Assembly: GCA_040397785.1 (NCBI GenBank)
Contig: JBBAVI010000010.1
Span: 28,400 to 92,399, forward strand
DNA from: M3007 sp040397785
GTDB lineage: Bacteria; Bacteroidota; Bacteroidia; Chitinophagales; Saprospiraceae
Direction of reading: 5' to 3'
Length of the DNA: 64,000 nt
Under the pieces are notes generated by a model. That model saw only the letters and a list, made by a program, of their open reading frames with translations. It made no database searches and was not told the DNA's origin. Of the stretch, positions 1 through 9,325 are shown piece by piece; position 1 is the stretch's first letter; every line of letters begins with the position of its first letter. A program made the translations under genes and the position numbers.

Positions 1-2
1 AG

Positions 3-65
3 GTATATCCAGATGGAAATGGGGAGGAAACGATTGATTTGGTGGTTATTGCGCAGCGCAGATAA
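3..65 (+). CDS. 3' end of an upstream gene (partial)
   Basis: An open frame from the window edge ends at TAA 63-65 and would encode a C-terminus reading VYPDGNGEETIDLVVIAQRR. Only about 20 residues are visible, so no family can be assigned. The composition (acidic, beta-like, ending in RR) is protein-like, and the two other forward frames give less plausible peptides. It lies about 130 nt before the next gene, on the same strand. Confidence 0.35.
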   Translation, partial: VYPDGNGEETIDLVVIAQRR

Positions 66-196
66 GTAACATCAAGATTAATTTTCAATTAATAATGGCT
101 GTTTTTTATCAAAAGTCATTTTTTAAAAACCAAAAAGAGCCGTTTAAATTACTTTTGGGTATTGCTTCATTTTACTCAAAACCGATACCTCAACCC

Positions 197-3181
197 ATGA
201 AAAAATCACCCATTTTACTACTGGTACTCTTGCTTCCTTTGTGTTTGCAAGCACAAGGAAAACGCATTTATGTAAACCCAACTGCTACAGGAGGCAACAA
301 CGGAAGCAGCTGGCAAAACGCTTTGGTTAGTCTGAAATTAGCCCTCATTTATGCACAGCCCGGCGATACGATTTGGGCCGCAACAGGGGTGTACAAACCC
401 ACCACCGATAATAATCGAACCAGACGTTTTGAACTAAAAAACAGGGTGAGCCTGTACGGAGGATTTGCAGGCACGGAAACCAACATAAACCAACGCGACT
501 TGGCGCAAAATCAATCGATTCTCAGCGGCGACATTGGGGTTCCGCTGGATAGTACAGACAATGCGTTCACGATTTTATACATGAATAATCCCGATACTGG
601 AACGGTTGTGGATGGCATACGCTTTGAATTTGGAATTGCCAACGATCCATCGGACTCACTGGGTACTTATGCGCTCATTCCAGGCAAGTGTGGTGGTGCG
701 GTTTTTATAGAAGCCAACAGCGGAATCGGATATCCGGATTTTGTAAATTGTACATTTTACCGAAACTATGCCTTGTATAATGGTGGGGCCGTATATGTGT
801 ATGGCGACGAAACCGGCTCGGTGGCGCCGAGATTTATCAATTGCCAGTTTATAGAAAATACGGCAGGCTATTCGGGCGGGGCTGTAAATCGCTATGGCGG
901 AAGTAAACTAGAGCGATACCCCGACTTAAAAAACTGCCGGTTTACCCGAAACAAAGCCTCTGCTATTTTTGGCGCTTTCTCGTGGACAGATGGCCCTGGA
1001 ACAGACTCGCTGCAAATGGAGGATTGTGTATTTGAGCAAAATGATGGTAATATATTTATCGCTTTGGGCAATCCTGCTGGATTAAGATGTAGTTTTGATC
1101 GCTTGCAAATTTTGGACGGTTCAGGAGGAATTGAAGTCTTCGCGTTCTCCACAAAATGGATCGATTACATCAAGGTGCGCAATTGTTTGTTTTCTGGAAA
1201 TTTAGGAAGTGCCATTTCAGCATCTAGCAATACGAATTTGCCGGCCGGAAAAACCAATCTATTCCTGATAGACCAATGCCAATTTGAATACAATGGCGGA
1301 TTAAGTAACATCGAAGGCATTGTTTATATCTTCGGCTTTAATTCCGTCAAAATAACCAATTGTGATTTTTTACAAAATCAAAGTTCTACTCTTTTGAGTT
1401 TTAATAGGATTGGCAATGAACTAAACATTGAAAATTGTCGGATCGCTTACAACAATACTGCTCGAATTAAAGCCCTTAGCAGTCCCAATCTGGTTATAAA
1501 ACTGCGCAATTTGTTGTTCGAACGCAATTTGTTAACCGATAATGGAACGTATTTCGATTCTGGCACCTTTCCAATCCCCTTTGATATCCAGAACTGTACG
1601 TTTGTCAGAAACCGCGTGATCACAAACAATCCATTGCAAACAAAGTCTAATACTTTAAAATTTAAAAATTGCGCATTTTGGAATAATGTAAATTACGACA
1701 GTCATATTTTCAAACAACATACCAATGGCGTCGACTTTCAAAATTGTTTTTTTGATACACTCAATGTAGCAATTTTGCCCACCAACCATCATTTATTAGG
1801 GCAAAATATCATCGGGGGCGATCCTTTGTTCATCAATCCTGTACAAAATGGCGGAAACTACCGACTCCAGGGTTGTTCTCCGCTCATCAATAGCGGATCT
1901 ACCCTAGGCTGGGAACCTGTACCGTATGATTTGGATGGAAATAACCGTATCCAGGGGCAATTGATCGATATTGGCCCCTATGAAACCCCGGCCCTGAATT
2001 TTTCTGCCGGAAACCTGATTGTCCAGCCTTGTGTCGATTCTGCCCAGGGCAATGTGCAGTTTTTCCCAGAAAATGGCTGCCCACCTTACCAATTCGCCTG
2101 GAAAAAGGGCTCGGAAAGTGGCACCGGAACCAATAATCTGGACCCAGGCGAGTATCTATTCACCATCACCGATACCCGCGGAAGCACACTGTATGATACC
2201 CTTACGGTGCCTTATCTTATTAAAGCAGCCGTAATTGCCCTGCCGGTCATCTGTACGAATGGCCAGGCAGGTTCCGTGCAAGCACAAGCAACTTTTGGGA
2301 ATCAACCCTACACTTATCTCTGGAACAACGGCCAACTTGAGAGTGCCATTTCCCTAATTGGCCCCGGTATGTACTCAGTTACCATCACCGATGCCAATGG
2401 CTGCTCCGATAGCGCCAGCGCGGTTGTTACCCTGGGTGGGACACTCCAACTGGTGCCCAATATTCAAAACCCCGAATGCACCGGATATGACAATGGCACC
2501 CTTTCGATTCGCACCGAACCGCCCAACCCCTTGGTCACGTACCAATGGAGCAATGGATCTACCAATGCCGCATTATTGGGACTTTCATCTGGGGTTTATG
2601 CCGTCACAGCCACAGGCGCATACGGTTGTACCGCGATTCTCGAAAATTTACAACTAATTGATCCTGATCCAATTAACTTTCAGTTGGGCACGCAAGCAGC
2701 CTCTGGCCCATTGAATGGCGACGGCGCAGTTTGGGTAGAAAACATTACCGGCGGCACCGCACCTTATTATTTTGAATGGGATAACGGCATTAAAAAAGAC
2801 TCCCTGCAAGGCTTTTTGCCCGGCGATTACACCATCACGGTGACGGATAAAAATGGCTGTACCGCCGTTGCCGATACCATTTTGGATTTTTTTGTCGGCA
2901 CAAAAGGAACTGCCGCCCAGGAAATCAACCTGCATCTTTACCCAAATCCCGCTGTTTCCAGTGCTGTTTTAACCATTACAACGGAATATCCAGATGCGAG
3001 AATGGCATTTTTAACGGATATGAATGGACAAAATAGCATCCAATTATTACCTAGTACGACAACCGCATCCAAAATCTCATTTGAGATTCCGGTGCTCAAT
3101 TTGCCCGCCGGGATTTATATGATAAACATTCAAAGTGGGTATTTGAACCGACATTTGACCTTGTGCGTCATGCGGAAATAG
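197..3181 (+). CDS. T9SS-secreted beta-helix protein with SprB-like repeats
   Basis: A secreted surface protein of 994 residues. It begins with a signal peptide (MKKSPILLLVLLLPLCLQAQ). A right-handed beta-helix of the polymorphic outer-membrane protein/DUF1565 type covers roughly residues 25-620, with an opening NPTATGGNNGSSWQNA motif and recurring GGAVY and NCxF turns. Next come about four SprB/PKD-like repeats (YLWNNG, TITDANGC). The end is a type IX sorting domain starting LHLYPNP with a GIYMINI motif. The frame extends upstream to 95. ATG 197 is preferred because it begins the signal peptide and lies about 40 nt after a TACTTTTG -7 box (150-157), which the longer start would place inside the coding region. 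The role is probably adhesion or cell-surface structure; the ligand is unknown. Confidence 0.85.
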   Translation: MKKSPILLLVLLLPLCLQAQGKRIYVNPTATGGNNGSSWQNALVSLKLALIYAQPGDTIWAATGVYKPTTDNNRTRRFELKNRVSLYGGFAGTETNINQRDLAQNQSILSGDIGVPLDSTDNAFTILYMNNPDTGTVVDGIRFEFGIANDPSDSLGTYALIPGKCGGAVFIEANSGIGYPDFVNCTFYRNYALYNGGAVYVYGDETGSVAPRFINCQFIENTAGYSGGAVNRYGGSKLERYPDLKNCRFTRNKASAIFGAFSWTDGPGTDSLQMEDCVFEQNDGNIFIALGNPAGLRCSFDRLQILDGSGGIEVFAFSTKWIDYIKVRNCLFSGNLGSAISASSNTNLPAGKTNLFLIDQCQFEYNGGLSNIEGIVYIFGFNSVKITNCDFLQNQSSTLLSFNRIGNELNIENCRIAYNNTARIKALSSPNLVIKLRNLLFERNLLTDNGTYFDSGTFPIPFDIQNCTFVRNRVITNNPLQTKSNTLKFKNCAFWNNVNYDSHIFKQHTNGVDFQNCFFDTLNVAILPTNHHLLGQNIIGGDPLFINPVQNGGNYRLQGCSPLINSGSTLGWEPVPYDLDGNNRIQGQLIDIGPYETPALNFSAGNLIVQPCVDSAQGNVQFFPENGCPPYQFAWKKGSESGTGTNNLDPGEYLFTITDTRGSTLYDTLTVPYLIKAAVIALPVICTNGQAGSVQAQATFGNQPYTYLWNNGQLESAISLIGPGMYSVTITDANGCSDSASAVVTLGGTLQLVPNIQNPECTGYDNGTLSIRTEPPNPLVTYQWSNGSTNAALLGLSSGVYAVTATGAYGCTAILENLQLIDPDPINFQLGTQAASGPLNGDGAVWVENITGGTAPYYFEWDNGIKKDSLQGFLPGDYTITVTDKNGCTAVADTILDFFVGTKGTAAQEINLHLYPNPAVSSAVLTITTEYPDARMAFLTDMNGQNSIQLLPSTTTASKISFEIPVLNLPAGIYMINIQSGYLNRHLTLCVMRK

Positions 3182-3190
3182 GCGAAAAGC

Positions 3191-4576
3191 CTATAAATCC
3201 ATCCGTATCCGCCGATCCGGGGGCAAATAATTGTTCATCCGGTTCGGCAACACCTTGATCCAGCCCAAGCGATGCCCCTGGTAAACCACCAAGGTCCAGC
3301 CATTGGGCGTTCCCGCTGGCAAATCAAACACCTCTTTTTTGAGGAAAAGCAAGGCTTGATCCCGGCTAACGTCCAACACCAGCCCGGGTTGAAGCAAGGG
3401 ACTCAAGGCAAATGGATGTGCGGGAATCAAATCTTTCCCCTTTATTTCCCCTACAAACACCCCAAACCATTTGCTTTTGATCGCTTTATCTATGCATAAA
3501 AACGCATTTTCGAGCGTCGCAGGGAGTGCCAGTATTTCTCCGGAAGGGATTTGGAACAACTTGACCGGCCATTCCGGATTCAACCACCCATGTACGGCCG
3601 GCAAACCCGCTTTAGGTAAAGGCTTCAAACTAATAAACCCACTCGGAATGTTACGCTTGGAAATCGGCCCTACCTTTTTCCGAAAAGCCGCCAAATAAAA
3701 CCCTTCGCCCTTCACATGATGCGGATAACAATGGTAACCGCCCTGATTTTCTACCATGCCCCAGGCAGGGTCAATGTGTATAGACAGTAATTCCAAGCCA
3801 TGTTCAGCCTGCAACCAGCGGGTATTGTCTTCGTTCTCTAAATGATTGTAGGTACAAGTACTATAAATCAGCAAACCGCCCGGCGCCAAGGTTTCCACGG
3901 CCGCCGTAAGGATGCGCTGTTGCCGACCGGCACACATAAATACATTATCGGTCGACCATTCCTTGGTAGCATCTGGGTCTTTCCGAAATAAGCCTTCCCC
4001 ACTGCACGGTGCGTCTGTCACAACAATATCAAAGAATTCAGGCAAATTTTCGGCAAAAACCTCCGATTCCGCACAAGTAAAGGCAATATTTGGCACGCCC
4101 CATTTCTCCAGGTTCTCGCGCAACACGCCCACGCGCGCGCGAATCACCTCGTTGGCCACCAACAAACTACCGGGATTGAGCAAATCGGCAATTAAGGTGC
4201 TTTTTCCGCCCGGCGCCGCACACATATCCAACACTTTCAAGGATTTGGAAAAATCGGCGTGTTGTACCAAGGCCTGGTATAAAAACATGGAGGAGGCTTC
4301 CTGCACATAATATGCCCCGGCATGCAAACGCGGGTCGAGGGTAAATTGCGGCCGTTCCGACAAATAATACCCCTGTGGATGCCAGGGAATCGGTGTTAAT
4401 GTCAACGGTGCAAAGCCCGCCTGCATCAAACCGGCATCTAAACCTTTTTGAAAACGGATACTTACCGGGGGAGGCGTTTTTAAGGCAGCGGCAAAATCCG
4501 CATATTCCGCCCCAAGCAGCGCTTTCATTTGATATACAAAAGGAGCAGGTAACATTTCGTAGTAGATGTCTTGCAA
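3191..4576 (-). CDS. RsmB/RsmF-family RNA cytosine-C5 methyltransferase
   Basis: A SAM-dependent m5C methyltransferase of 461 residues acting on rRNA or tRNA (NOL1/NOP2/Sun family). The AdoMet site is DMCAAPGGKST (residues 117-127). Motif IV is DAPCSGEG with Cys191, and motif VI is YSTCTYN with the catalytic Cys241. About 160 further residues follow the catalytic domain, as in RsmF (YebU), where this part binds RNA, so a 16S rRNA target is the best guess. It converges on the preceding surface protein with a gap of only 9 nt. A short hairpin (ATAGGC, loop, GCCTAT, 3178-3194) overlaps both stop codons and may help end both transcripts. No partner gene is visible. Confidence 0.88.
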   Translation of the reverse strand: MQDIYYEMLPAPFVYQMKALLGAEYADFAAALKTPPPVSIRFQKGLDAGLMQAGFAPLTLTPIPWHPQGYYLSERPQFTLDPRLHAGAYYVQEASSMFLYQALVQHADFSKSLKVLDMCAAPGGKSTLIADLLNPGSLLVANEVIRARVGVLRENLEKWGVPNIAFTCAESEVFAENLPEFFDIVVTDAPCSGEGLFRKDPDATKEWSTDNVFMCAGRQQRILTAAVETLAPGGLLIYSTCTYNHLENEDNTRWLQAEHGLELLSIHIDPAWGMVENQGGYHCYPHHVKGEGFYLAAFRKKVGPISKRNIPSGFISLKPLPKAGLPAVHGWLNPEWPVKLFQIPSGEILALPATLENAFLCIDKAIKSKWFGVFVGEIKGKDLIPAHPFALSPLLQPGLVLDVSRDQALLFLKKEVFDLPAGTPNGWTLVVYQGHRLGWIKVLPNRMNNYLPPDRRIRMDL

Positions 4577-4697
4577 CAGACTTTAGCAGGGCAAAAATCA
4601 GAACTTCCTGCAAGAACCGTAATAATGTGTCTAGTTTTACCGCAATGACTGAAAATTAACAGTCGAAACCCATTTTTTGTAACCCACTAAGCATTCC

Positions 4698-5195
4698 ATG
4701 CAAGTAAATATTGCAATTCATGCCATTGTACAGCAAGTCAATGGCCTACTGGCGCAATTTGAACCATCAGACTATCAAAAACCGCTTCCCGCCTACGATG
4801 GCAGTTCGATTGGTCAACATGTTCGACATATTCTGGAGTTTTTTCAATGCCTGGAAGCAGGCGTCAGTGCCGGTTCGGTCGATTACGCCACCCGCCAACG
4901 CAATCTTTTGTACGAAACCAATCCGCAATTAACCGCAGAAGCATTTGATCTTTTTCAGCAAAAAGTTGCTGCATTAAACCTCCAATTACCCATGCAGGTA
5001 CGCGCCGAATTCGGCCACGGCGAACGCCCTACTTATCAAAGCACTGTTGGCCGCGAACTGCTTTTTGCATACGACCACGCGATTCACCATTTGGCGATCA
5101 TTAAAATTGGACTGCGCTGTTATTTCCCGGAAATTCAATTTAAGGATGATTTGGGGGTGTCGCCTTCTACTTTAATTGCGCGCAAAAGTTCATAA
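4698..5195 (+). CDS. DinB-family protein
   Basis: A 165-residue protein of the DinB/YfiT four-helix-bundle superfamily, whose members often bind a divalent metal through three histidines. The candidate ligands are His41/His44 in the segment SIGQHVRHILEFF and a His pair in YDHAIHHLA (residues 125-133). Length and helical pattern fit the family. Many Bacteroidota genomes carry such a protein without a known substrate; thiol-transferase or hydrolase roles are known for relatives. Its last 6 nt overlap the 3' end of the convergent phosphopantetheinyl transferase gene. Confidence 0.75.
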   Translation: MQVNIAIHAIVQQVNGLLAQFEPSDYQKPLPAYDGSSIGQHVRHILEFFQCLEAGVSAGSVDYATRQRNLLYETNPQLTAEAFDLFQQKVAALNLQLPMQVRAEFGHGERPTYQSTVGRELLFAYDHAIHHLAIIKIGLRCYFPEIQFKDDLGVSPSTLIARKSS

Positions 5196-5882
5196 AGCCT
5201 GGCAGATTGTCCAAATCATCGCCCGATCGGTAGGCAAGTCCATTTTTTCAAACCAAACTTGAAATGCCTGCCGATAGTCGTCTTTTTCAATCCAGCCATT
5301 GGTGGCGCCTTGTTGTCCATCCCAGGCAAAAGGCTCCAAACGCATGTGATCCCGAAAATCTAAAGCCTTGATTCCGTATGCTTTATACAAACTTTCTTTA
5401 GCTGTCCAAAAAATATGGTGCAAATCGGCATGAAACACGGCATTCTGTTTTGCCACAAAATCATGCTCTTCTGCGCGCATAAATTTGGGTGCCAGCCTGC
5501 CCATTTTTTCTACCATCACCTGAATATCACAGCCCATCGGATGCTTGTGCTCCGGCTGCGTTGGGTCTGTTCCGACCAAAAAAGCACCTACAATGCCATG
5601 CGAATGACTTAGGGAACAATTCAAATGCTGGTGGTCGGGAAAAAATGGCTTGGAAAAAGCGTCTTTGGCCAAGGGCAAACGAATACTTTCACCCGTAAAT
5701 TTGTGCAACAACCAGCGTGCAGCCAGCCATTCGAGCCGTCGAATACCCTTTAACGGGGCATATTCCTGCGCTTCTTGCTCAGAAAAGGGCAAATCTTGAC
5801 GAAAAAAGGCCTCTTCTTCGGTGATTTGCCAAATACCAAAGGTGGCATTAGGGTAAGGATGTCGGGAAAGCAAGATGGGCAT
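5190..5882 (-). CDS. 4'-phosphopantetheinyl transferase superfamily protein
   Basis: A 230-residue Sfp-type enzyme that transfers the phosphopantetheine arm of CoA to a carrier-protein serine. The family signature is present: GCDIQ (residues 117-121, Asp119), then about 40 residues later FWTAKESLYK (Glu163, with the Lys pair). One oddity is that the usual second acid of the GxDxE motif is Gln121. This may alter Mg2+ binding, although some family members tolerate variation here. The N-terminal half also matches the pseudo-dimeric fold (WLAARWLL; NCSLSHSHG). It diverges from the DNA glycosylase gene across an 83-nt spacer. No carrier protein lies nearby, so the target (fatty acid or secondary-metabolite ACP) is unknown. 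Confidence 0.85.
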   Translation of the reverse strand: MPILLSRHPYPNATFGIWQITEEEAFFRQDLPFSEQEAQEYAPLKGIRRLEWLAARWLLHKFTGESIRLPLAKDAFSKPFFPDHQHLNCSLSHSHGIVGAFLVGTDPTQPEHKHPMGCDIQVMVEKMGRLAPKFMRAEEHDFVAKQNAVFHADLHHIFWTAKESLYKAYGIKALDFRDHMRLEPFAWDGQQGATNGWIEKDDYRQAFQVWFEKMDLPTDRAMIWTICQAL

Positions 5883-5965
5883 AAGGAAAATATGGAAGCT
5901 GCAAGGTAGGGAATACAGCCTCCCAATGCCCTATTTTTGCTTTCGAAATTTACTTGTAAAAATCC

Positions 5966-6574
5966 ATGCGTTTAGCGGAATCGTTCTTTTTACGCACCGA
6001 TGTGGTGCAAATTGCTCAGGATTTATTAGGCCAAACCCTCGTAACCCAACTCAAAGGCATCCGCACCAGCGCGCGCATCACGGAAGTGGAGGCCTATCAA
6101 GCGCCCGAAGACAAAGCCTCCCATGCCTATAACAACCGCCGCACGGCACGCACAGAAATCATGTTTTGGCACGGCGGCCACGCGTACGTGTACCTGTGCT
6201 ACGGCATCCACCACCTGTTTAACGTCGTAACCGGCCCGGCCGAAAGCGCCCACGCTATCCTGATTCGTGCGGCCGAACCCCTTGAAGGTGAAGAAGTTAT
6301 GTGGGAGCGGCGTAACTGGGCCAACAAACCCCGCACCCAACGCAATCGTATCGCGCTCACGACCGGTCCGGGCGCCCTCGCCCGCGCGATGGGCATCCGT
6401 ACTGTTTTTACAGGCGTCAATATGTTGGAAAGCACCACGCCGGTTTGGATCGAATCCAGTCCTGATGCCGTTCCCATTTCAGCAGGCAAGCGCATCGGCA
6501 TCGATTATGCCGAAGAATGGGCCGAAAAACCCTGGCGCTTTTGGATCACCGATTCCCCTTTTGTGAAAAAATGA
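5966..6574 (+). CDS. 3-methyladenine DNA glycosylase (AAG/MPG family)
   Basis: A monofunctional base-excision repair glycosylase of 202 residues that removes alkylated purines. It follows the family along its length: DLLGQTLV, then ITEVEAY with the catalytic Glu42, ASHAYNNRRTART, MFWHGGHAYVYLCYG and RAAEPLEG. The usual length for bacterial members is about 190-210. A TATTTTTG -7 box at 5932-5939 lies about 27 nt upstream of the ATG, but no clear TTG -33 element is visible. The stop codon is followed 20 nt later by the prfC promoter. Confidence 0.92.
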   Translation: MRLAESFFLRTDVVQIAQDLLGQTLVTQLKGIRTSARITEVEAYQAPEDKASHAYNNRRTARTEIMFWHGGHAYVYLCYGIHHLFNVVTGPAESAHAILIRAAEPLEGEEVMWERRNWANKPRTQRNRIALTTGPGALARAMGIRTVFTGVNMLESTTPVWIESSPDAVPISAGKRIGIDYAEEWAEKPWRFWITDSPFVKK

Positions 6575-6593
6575 GTCCACGGTGCTGCTTTCA

Positions 6594-6624
6594 TTGGCAG
6601 ACTGGCTTGAAGAACCTACCTTTG
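6594..6624 (+). promoter_or_regulatory. Promoter of prfC
   Basis: TTG at 6594-6596, then exactly 20 nt, then TACCTTTG at 6617-6624. This matches the Bacteroidota -33/-7 consensus (TTG, TAnnTTTG). Expected transcription start is near 6631, about 50 nt before the GTG start chosen for release factor 3. It excludes the longer ATG starts in the same frame, which lie upstream of it. Confidence 0.7.
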
Positions 6625-6681
6625 CGCCCGCTTTCGACTGTGCAAAGTCGAAAATTATTGTCAAATACTCAACTTCCAGCA

Positions 6682-8268
6682 GTGTCAACATATTTGCAAG
6701 AACTCGCCCGACGCCGTACGTTCGGGATTATTGCCCACCCGGATGCCGGTAAAACCACCCTCACCGAAAAATTATTGCTCTTTGGCGGCGCGATTCAAAC
6801 CGCAGGTGCCGTAAAAAGCAACAAAATCAAAAAAAGCACCGTATCCGACTTTATGGAGATCGAACGGCAACGGGGTATCTCGGTTAGTACCTCGGTGATG
6901 GGTTTTGAATACCGCGACCTGCAAATCAACATCCTCGATACCCCCGGCCACGAAGACTTTGCCGAAGACACTTATCGTACCCTCACCGCCGTCGATTCGG
7001 CCATTGTCGTGATCGACGTAGCCAATGGCGTCGAAAAACAAACCGAAAAACTGACCAAGGTGTGCCGCATGCGCAAAACACCTATCATCTTTTTCGTCAA
7101 CAAACTCGACCGCGAAGGCAAAGACGCCCTCGACCTACTCGATGAATTGGAGCAAAAACTGGATGTAAAAGTATGCCCCCTTTCCTGGCCCATTGGTATG
7201 GGACAACGCTTTAAGGGTGTCTACAATATGTATGAAAAAAAACTCGTACTTTTTAACCCGCACGGCAAACAGGAGGACGAGGAAATTATCATTTTTGAAG
7301 ACCTCAACAATCCCGAACTGGAGCGTCATATTGGGGAAGGTCCGGCCCGCGAATTGCGCCATGAAGTAGAAATGGTGAGCGCTGTTTATCCCGTATTTGA
7401 GCAAAATGATTACCTCGACGGCAAAATTTGCCCCGTGTTTTTTGGCTCGGCCGTGAATAACTTTGGCGTAAAAGAGTTGCTCGATTGTTTTGTGGAAATC
7501 GCCCCCACCCCACTCGCACGCGATTCTGAAGAACGCGAAATCAAGCCGACCGAAGAAAAAATGACCGGTTTTGTGTTCAAAATATTTGCCAACATGGACC
7601 CGCGCCACCGCGACCGCATCGCGTTTTTGCGGATATGCTCGGGCCGTTTTGAACGCAACAAACCCTACCGCCATATTCGGCTGGAGCGCGACATGCGTTT
7701 CCCCAACCCTACCATGTTTATGGCCAGCAAAAAAACCCTGCTCGATGAAGCATATCCCGGCGATGTAGTAGGTTTATACGATTCCGGGAATTTTAAAATC
7801 GGCGATACGTTAACAGAAGGCGAAATCCTGCATTTCAAGGGTTTGCCCGCCTTTTCGCCCGAACAATTCCGTTATGTGGAGAATGCCGATCCACTCAAAC
7901 AAAAGCAATTTGCCAAAGGCCTGGATCAATTGATGGATGAAGGCGTGGCCCAAATGTTTACCCGTCAAACCGACGGACGACGTATCATTGGCACGGTGGG
8001 TCAACTGCAATTTGAGGTCATCCAGCACCGCCTGGAATCGGAATACAACTCCAAATGCCGGTACGAACCCGTGAGTTTGTTCAAAGCCTGCTGGATAACT
8101 TCCGAAGACCCGAAAGCCATCGCCGAGTTTCTGGACCGCCGCAAACGCGATGTAGCCAAAGACAAAGACGGCAACTGGGTATTTTTGGCCGAAACCGCCT
8201 GGACCTTACAAACGGTGCAGGAGAATTTCCCAAAAATTACGTTTCACTTTACGTCGGAAAAGATATGA
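6682..8268 (+). CDS. prfC: Peptide chain release factor 3
   Basis: A translational GTPase of 528 residues that recycles RF1/RF2 from the ribosome after termination. It has the G1 loop AHPDAGKTT, G3 DTPGHEDF and G4 NKLD near the N-terminus, followed by the EF-G-like domain II and the RF3 C-terminal domain. The frame is open up to 6517 inside the preceding gene, but GTG 6682 gives the N-terminus VSTYLQELARRRTFG. This aligns with the start of known RF3 (SPYLQEVAKRRTF in E. coli) and gives the standard length of about 529. The stop overlaps the next gene as ATGA, so the two are translationally coupled. Confidence 0.93.
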   Translation: MSTYLQELARRRTFGIIAHPDAGKTTLTEKLLLFGGAIQTAGAVKSNKIKKSTVSDFMEIERQRGISVSTSVMGFEYRDLQINILDTPGHEDFAEDTYRTLTAVDSAIVVIDVANGVEKQTEKLTKVCRMRKTPIIFFVNKLDREGKDALDLLDELEQKLDVKVCPLSWPIGMGQRFKGVYNMYEKKLVLFNPHGKQEDEEIIIFEDLNNPELERHIGEGPARELRHEVEMVSAVYPVFEQNDYLDGKICPVFFGSAVNNFGVKELLDCFVEIAPTPLARDSEEREIKPTEEKMTGFVFKIFANMDPRHRDRIAFLRICSGRFERNKPYRHIRLERDMRFPNPTMFMASKKTLLDEAYPGDVVGLYDSGNFKIGDTLTEGEILHFKGLPAFSPEQFRYVENADPLKQKQFAKGLDQLMDEGVAQMFTRQTDGRRIIGTVGQLQFEVIQHRLESEYNSKCRYEPVSLFKACWITSEDPKAIAEFLDRRKRDVAKDKDGNWVFLAETAWTLQTVQENFPKITFHFTSEKI

Positions 8269-9221
8269 ATACAGAGATTCTGATCTCAAATATGACCAAC
8301 CCTACCCTTTTGTTTTTTCTGTTGGGTGTGGTAGCAGTACTTGTCAAAAGTGATTTGCGTATTCCAGAGTCGACTTCAAAGTTCATTTCCCTGTACCTTT
8401 TGTTGTCGATCGGATTTAAAGGCGGGCAGGAATTACAGCACAGTGGATTGACCCCAGAAGTTATTTATACCCTAGTAATTGCGATTTTATTCGCCGCCTT
8501 GGTACCCGTTTATACTTTTTTCTTGTTGAAACGGCGGATGAATATTCACGATGCAGGAGCGATTGCGGCAACTTATGGCAGTGTAAGTGCAGTAACCTTT
8601 GTGGCTGCCAGTTCGTTTTTGGAACAAATAAATGTACATTTTGGCGGCCATATGGTGGCTGCAATGGCCATGATGGAAGCGCCTGCCATCATCATTGGCG
8701 TGATGCTCATTCGGCGTTATGATAAAGAAACGGATCAAAAGCAAAGTTTAGGGCATATAATCAAAGAGGCCTTAACGAATGGATCAGTCTTGATGATTTT
8801 GGGCAGCCTGTTGATTGGGATACTGTCCGATAGCAAGCAGGCCGAAGGAATTAAACCTTTTACCAGCGATATTTTCAAAGGCTTTTTGTCCGTTTTCCTC
8901 CTGGAAATGGGCATTTTAGCGGCCATGCGTTTCAAAGCGTTCCGATCGTATGGTTTAACGGCCATTTTATTTGCCCTATTTGCCCCTTTGGTAAATGGGA
9001 TATTAGCTGCATTGGTCACCCGTTTTCTTCCTATGGAGCCTGGCAATCGACTATTGCTATGTATCCTTGCTGCCAGCGCTTCTTACATTGCCGTACCAGC
9101 GGCCCTGCGTTTGGCAGTACCCAAAGCCGACCCGGGTTTATACATTCCAATGGCTTTAGGCATTACATTTCCTTTAAATATAACGATTGGTATTCCATTA
9201 TACTGGAGCTTGGTCTCATAA
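8265..9221 (+). CDS. SbtA-like sodium-dependent bicarbonate permease
   Basis: A 318-residue inner-membrane protein with about ten hydrophobic segments. It resembles the SbtA/DUF897 family of Na+-dependent bicarbonate transporters, including the N-terminal FLLGVVAVLVKSDLRIPE and SLYLLLSIGFKGGQEL segments and two inverted halves. ATG 8265 overlaps the prfC stop (ATGA); a second ATG at 8292 is an alternative. No SbtB-like PII regulator is seen next to it. Substrate specificity for bicarbonate is a family inference; outside cyanobacteria it is largely untested. Supplying bicarbonate for anaplerotic carboxylation would be a plausible role. Confidence 0.8.
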   Translation: MNTEILISNMTNPTLLFFLLGVVAVLVKSDLRIPESTSKFISLYLLLSIGFKGGQELQHSGLTPEVIYTLVIAILFAALVPVYTFFLLKRRMNIHDAGAIAATYGSVSAVTFVAASSFLEQINVHFGGHMVAAMAMMEAPAIIIGVMLIRRYDKETDQKQSLGHIIKEALTNGSVLMILGSLLIGILSDSKQAEGIKPFTSDIFKGFLSVFLLEMGILAAMRFKAFRSYGLTAILFALFAPLVNGILAALVTRFLPMEPGNRLLLCILAASASYIAVPAALRLAVPKADPGLYIPMALGITFPLNITIGIPLYWSLVS

Positions 9222-9325
9222 TAATTTACAGTACAAGTTCTGGCAAGTTTCGCCCATCTATTTTAAACATTTGTCTACATTAAGTGTTTGCTCGTGTATC
9301 AGACCTCCATCTAAAAAAAGAAAAA

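Noticed and set aside
6517..6681. ATG 6517 as start of prfC
   Set aside because: It lies within the upstream glycosylase gene and before the consensus promoter; the extension is not found in RF3 proteins.
7135..7674. 179-codon minus-strand frame opposite prfC
   Set aside because: Shadow frame over conserved RF3 coding sequence; no family signal.
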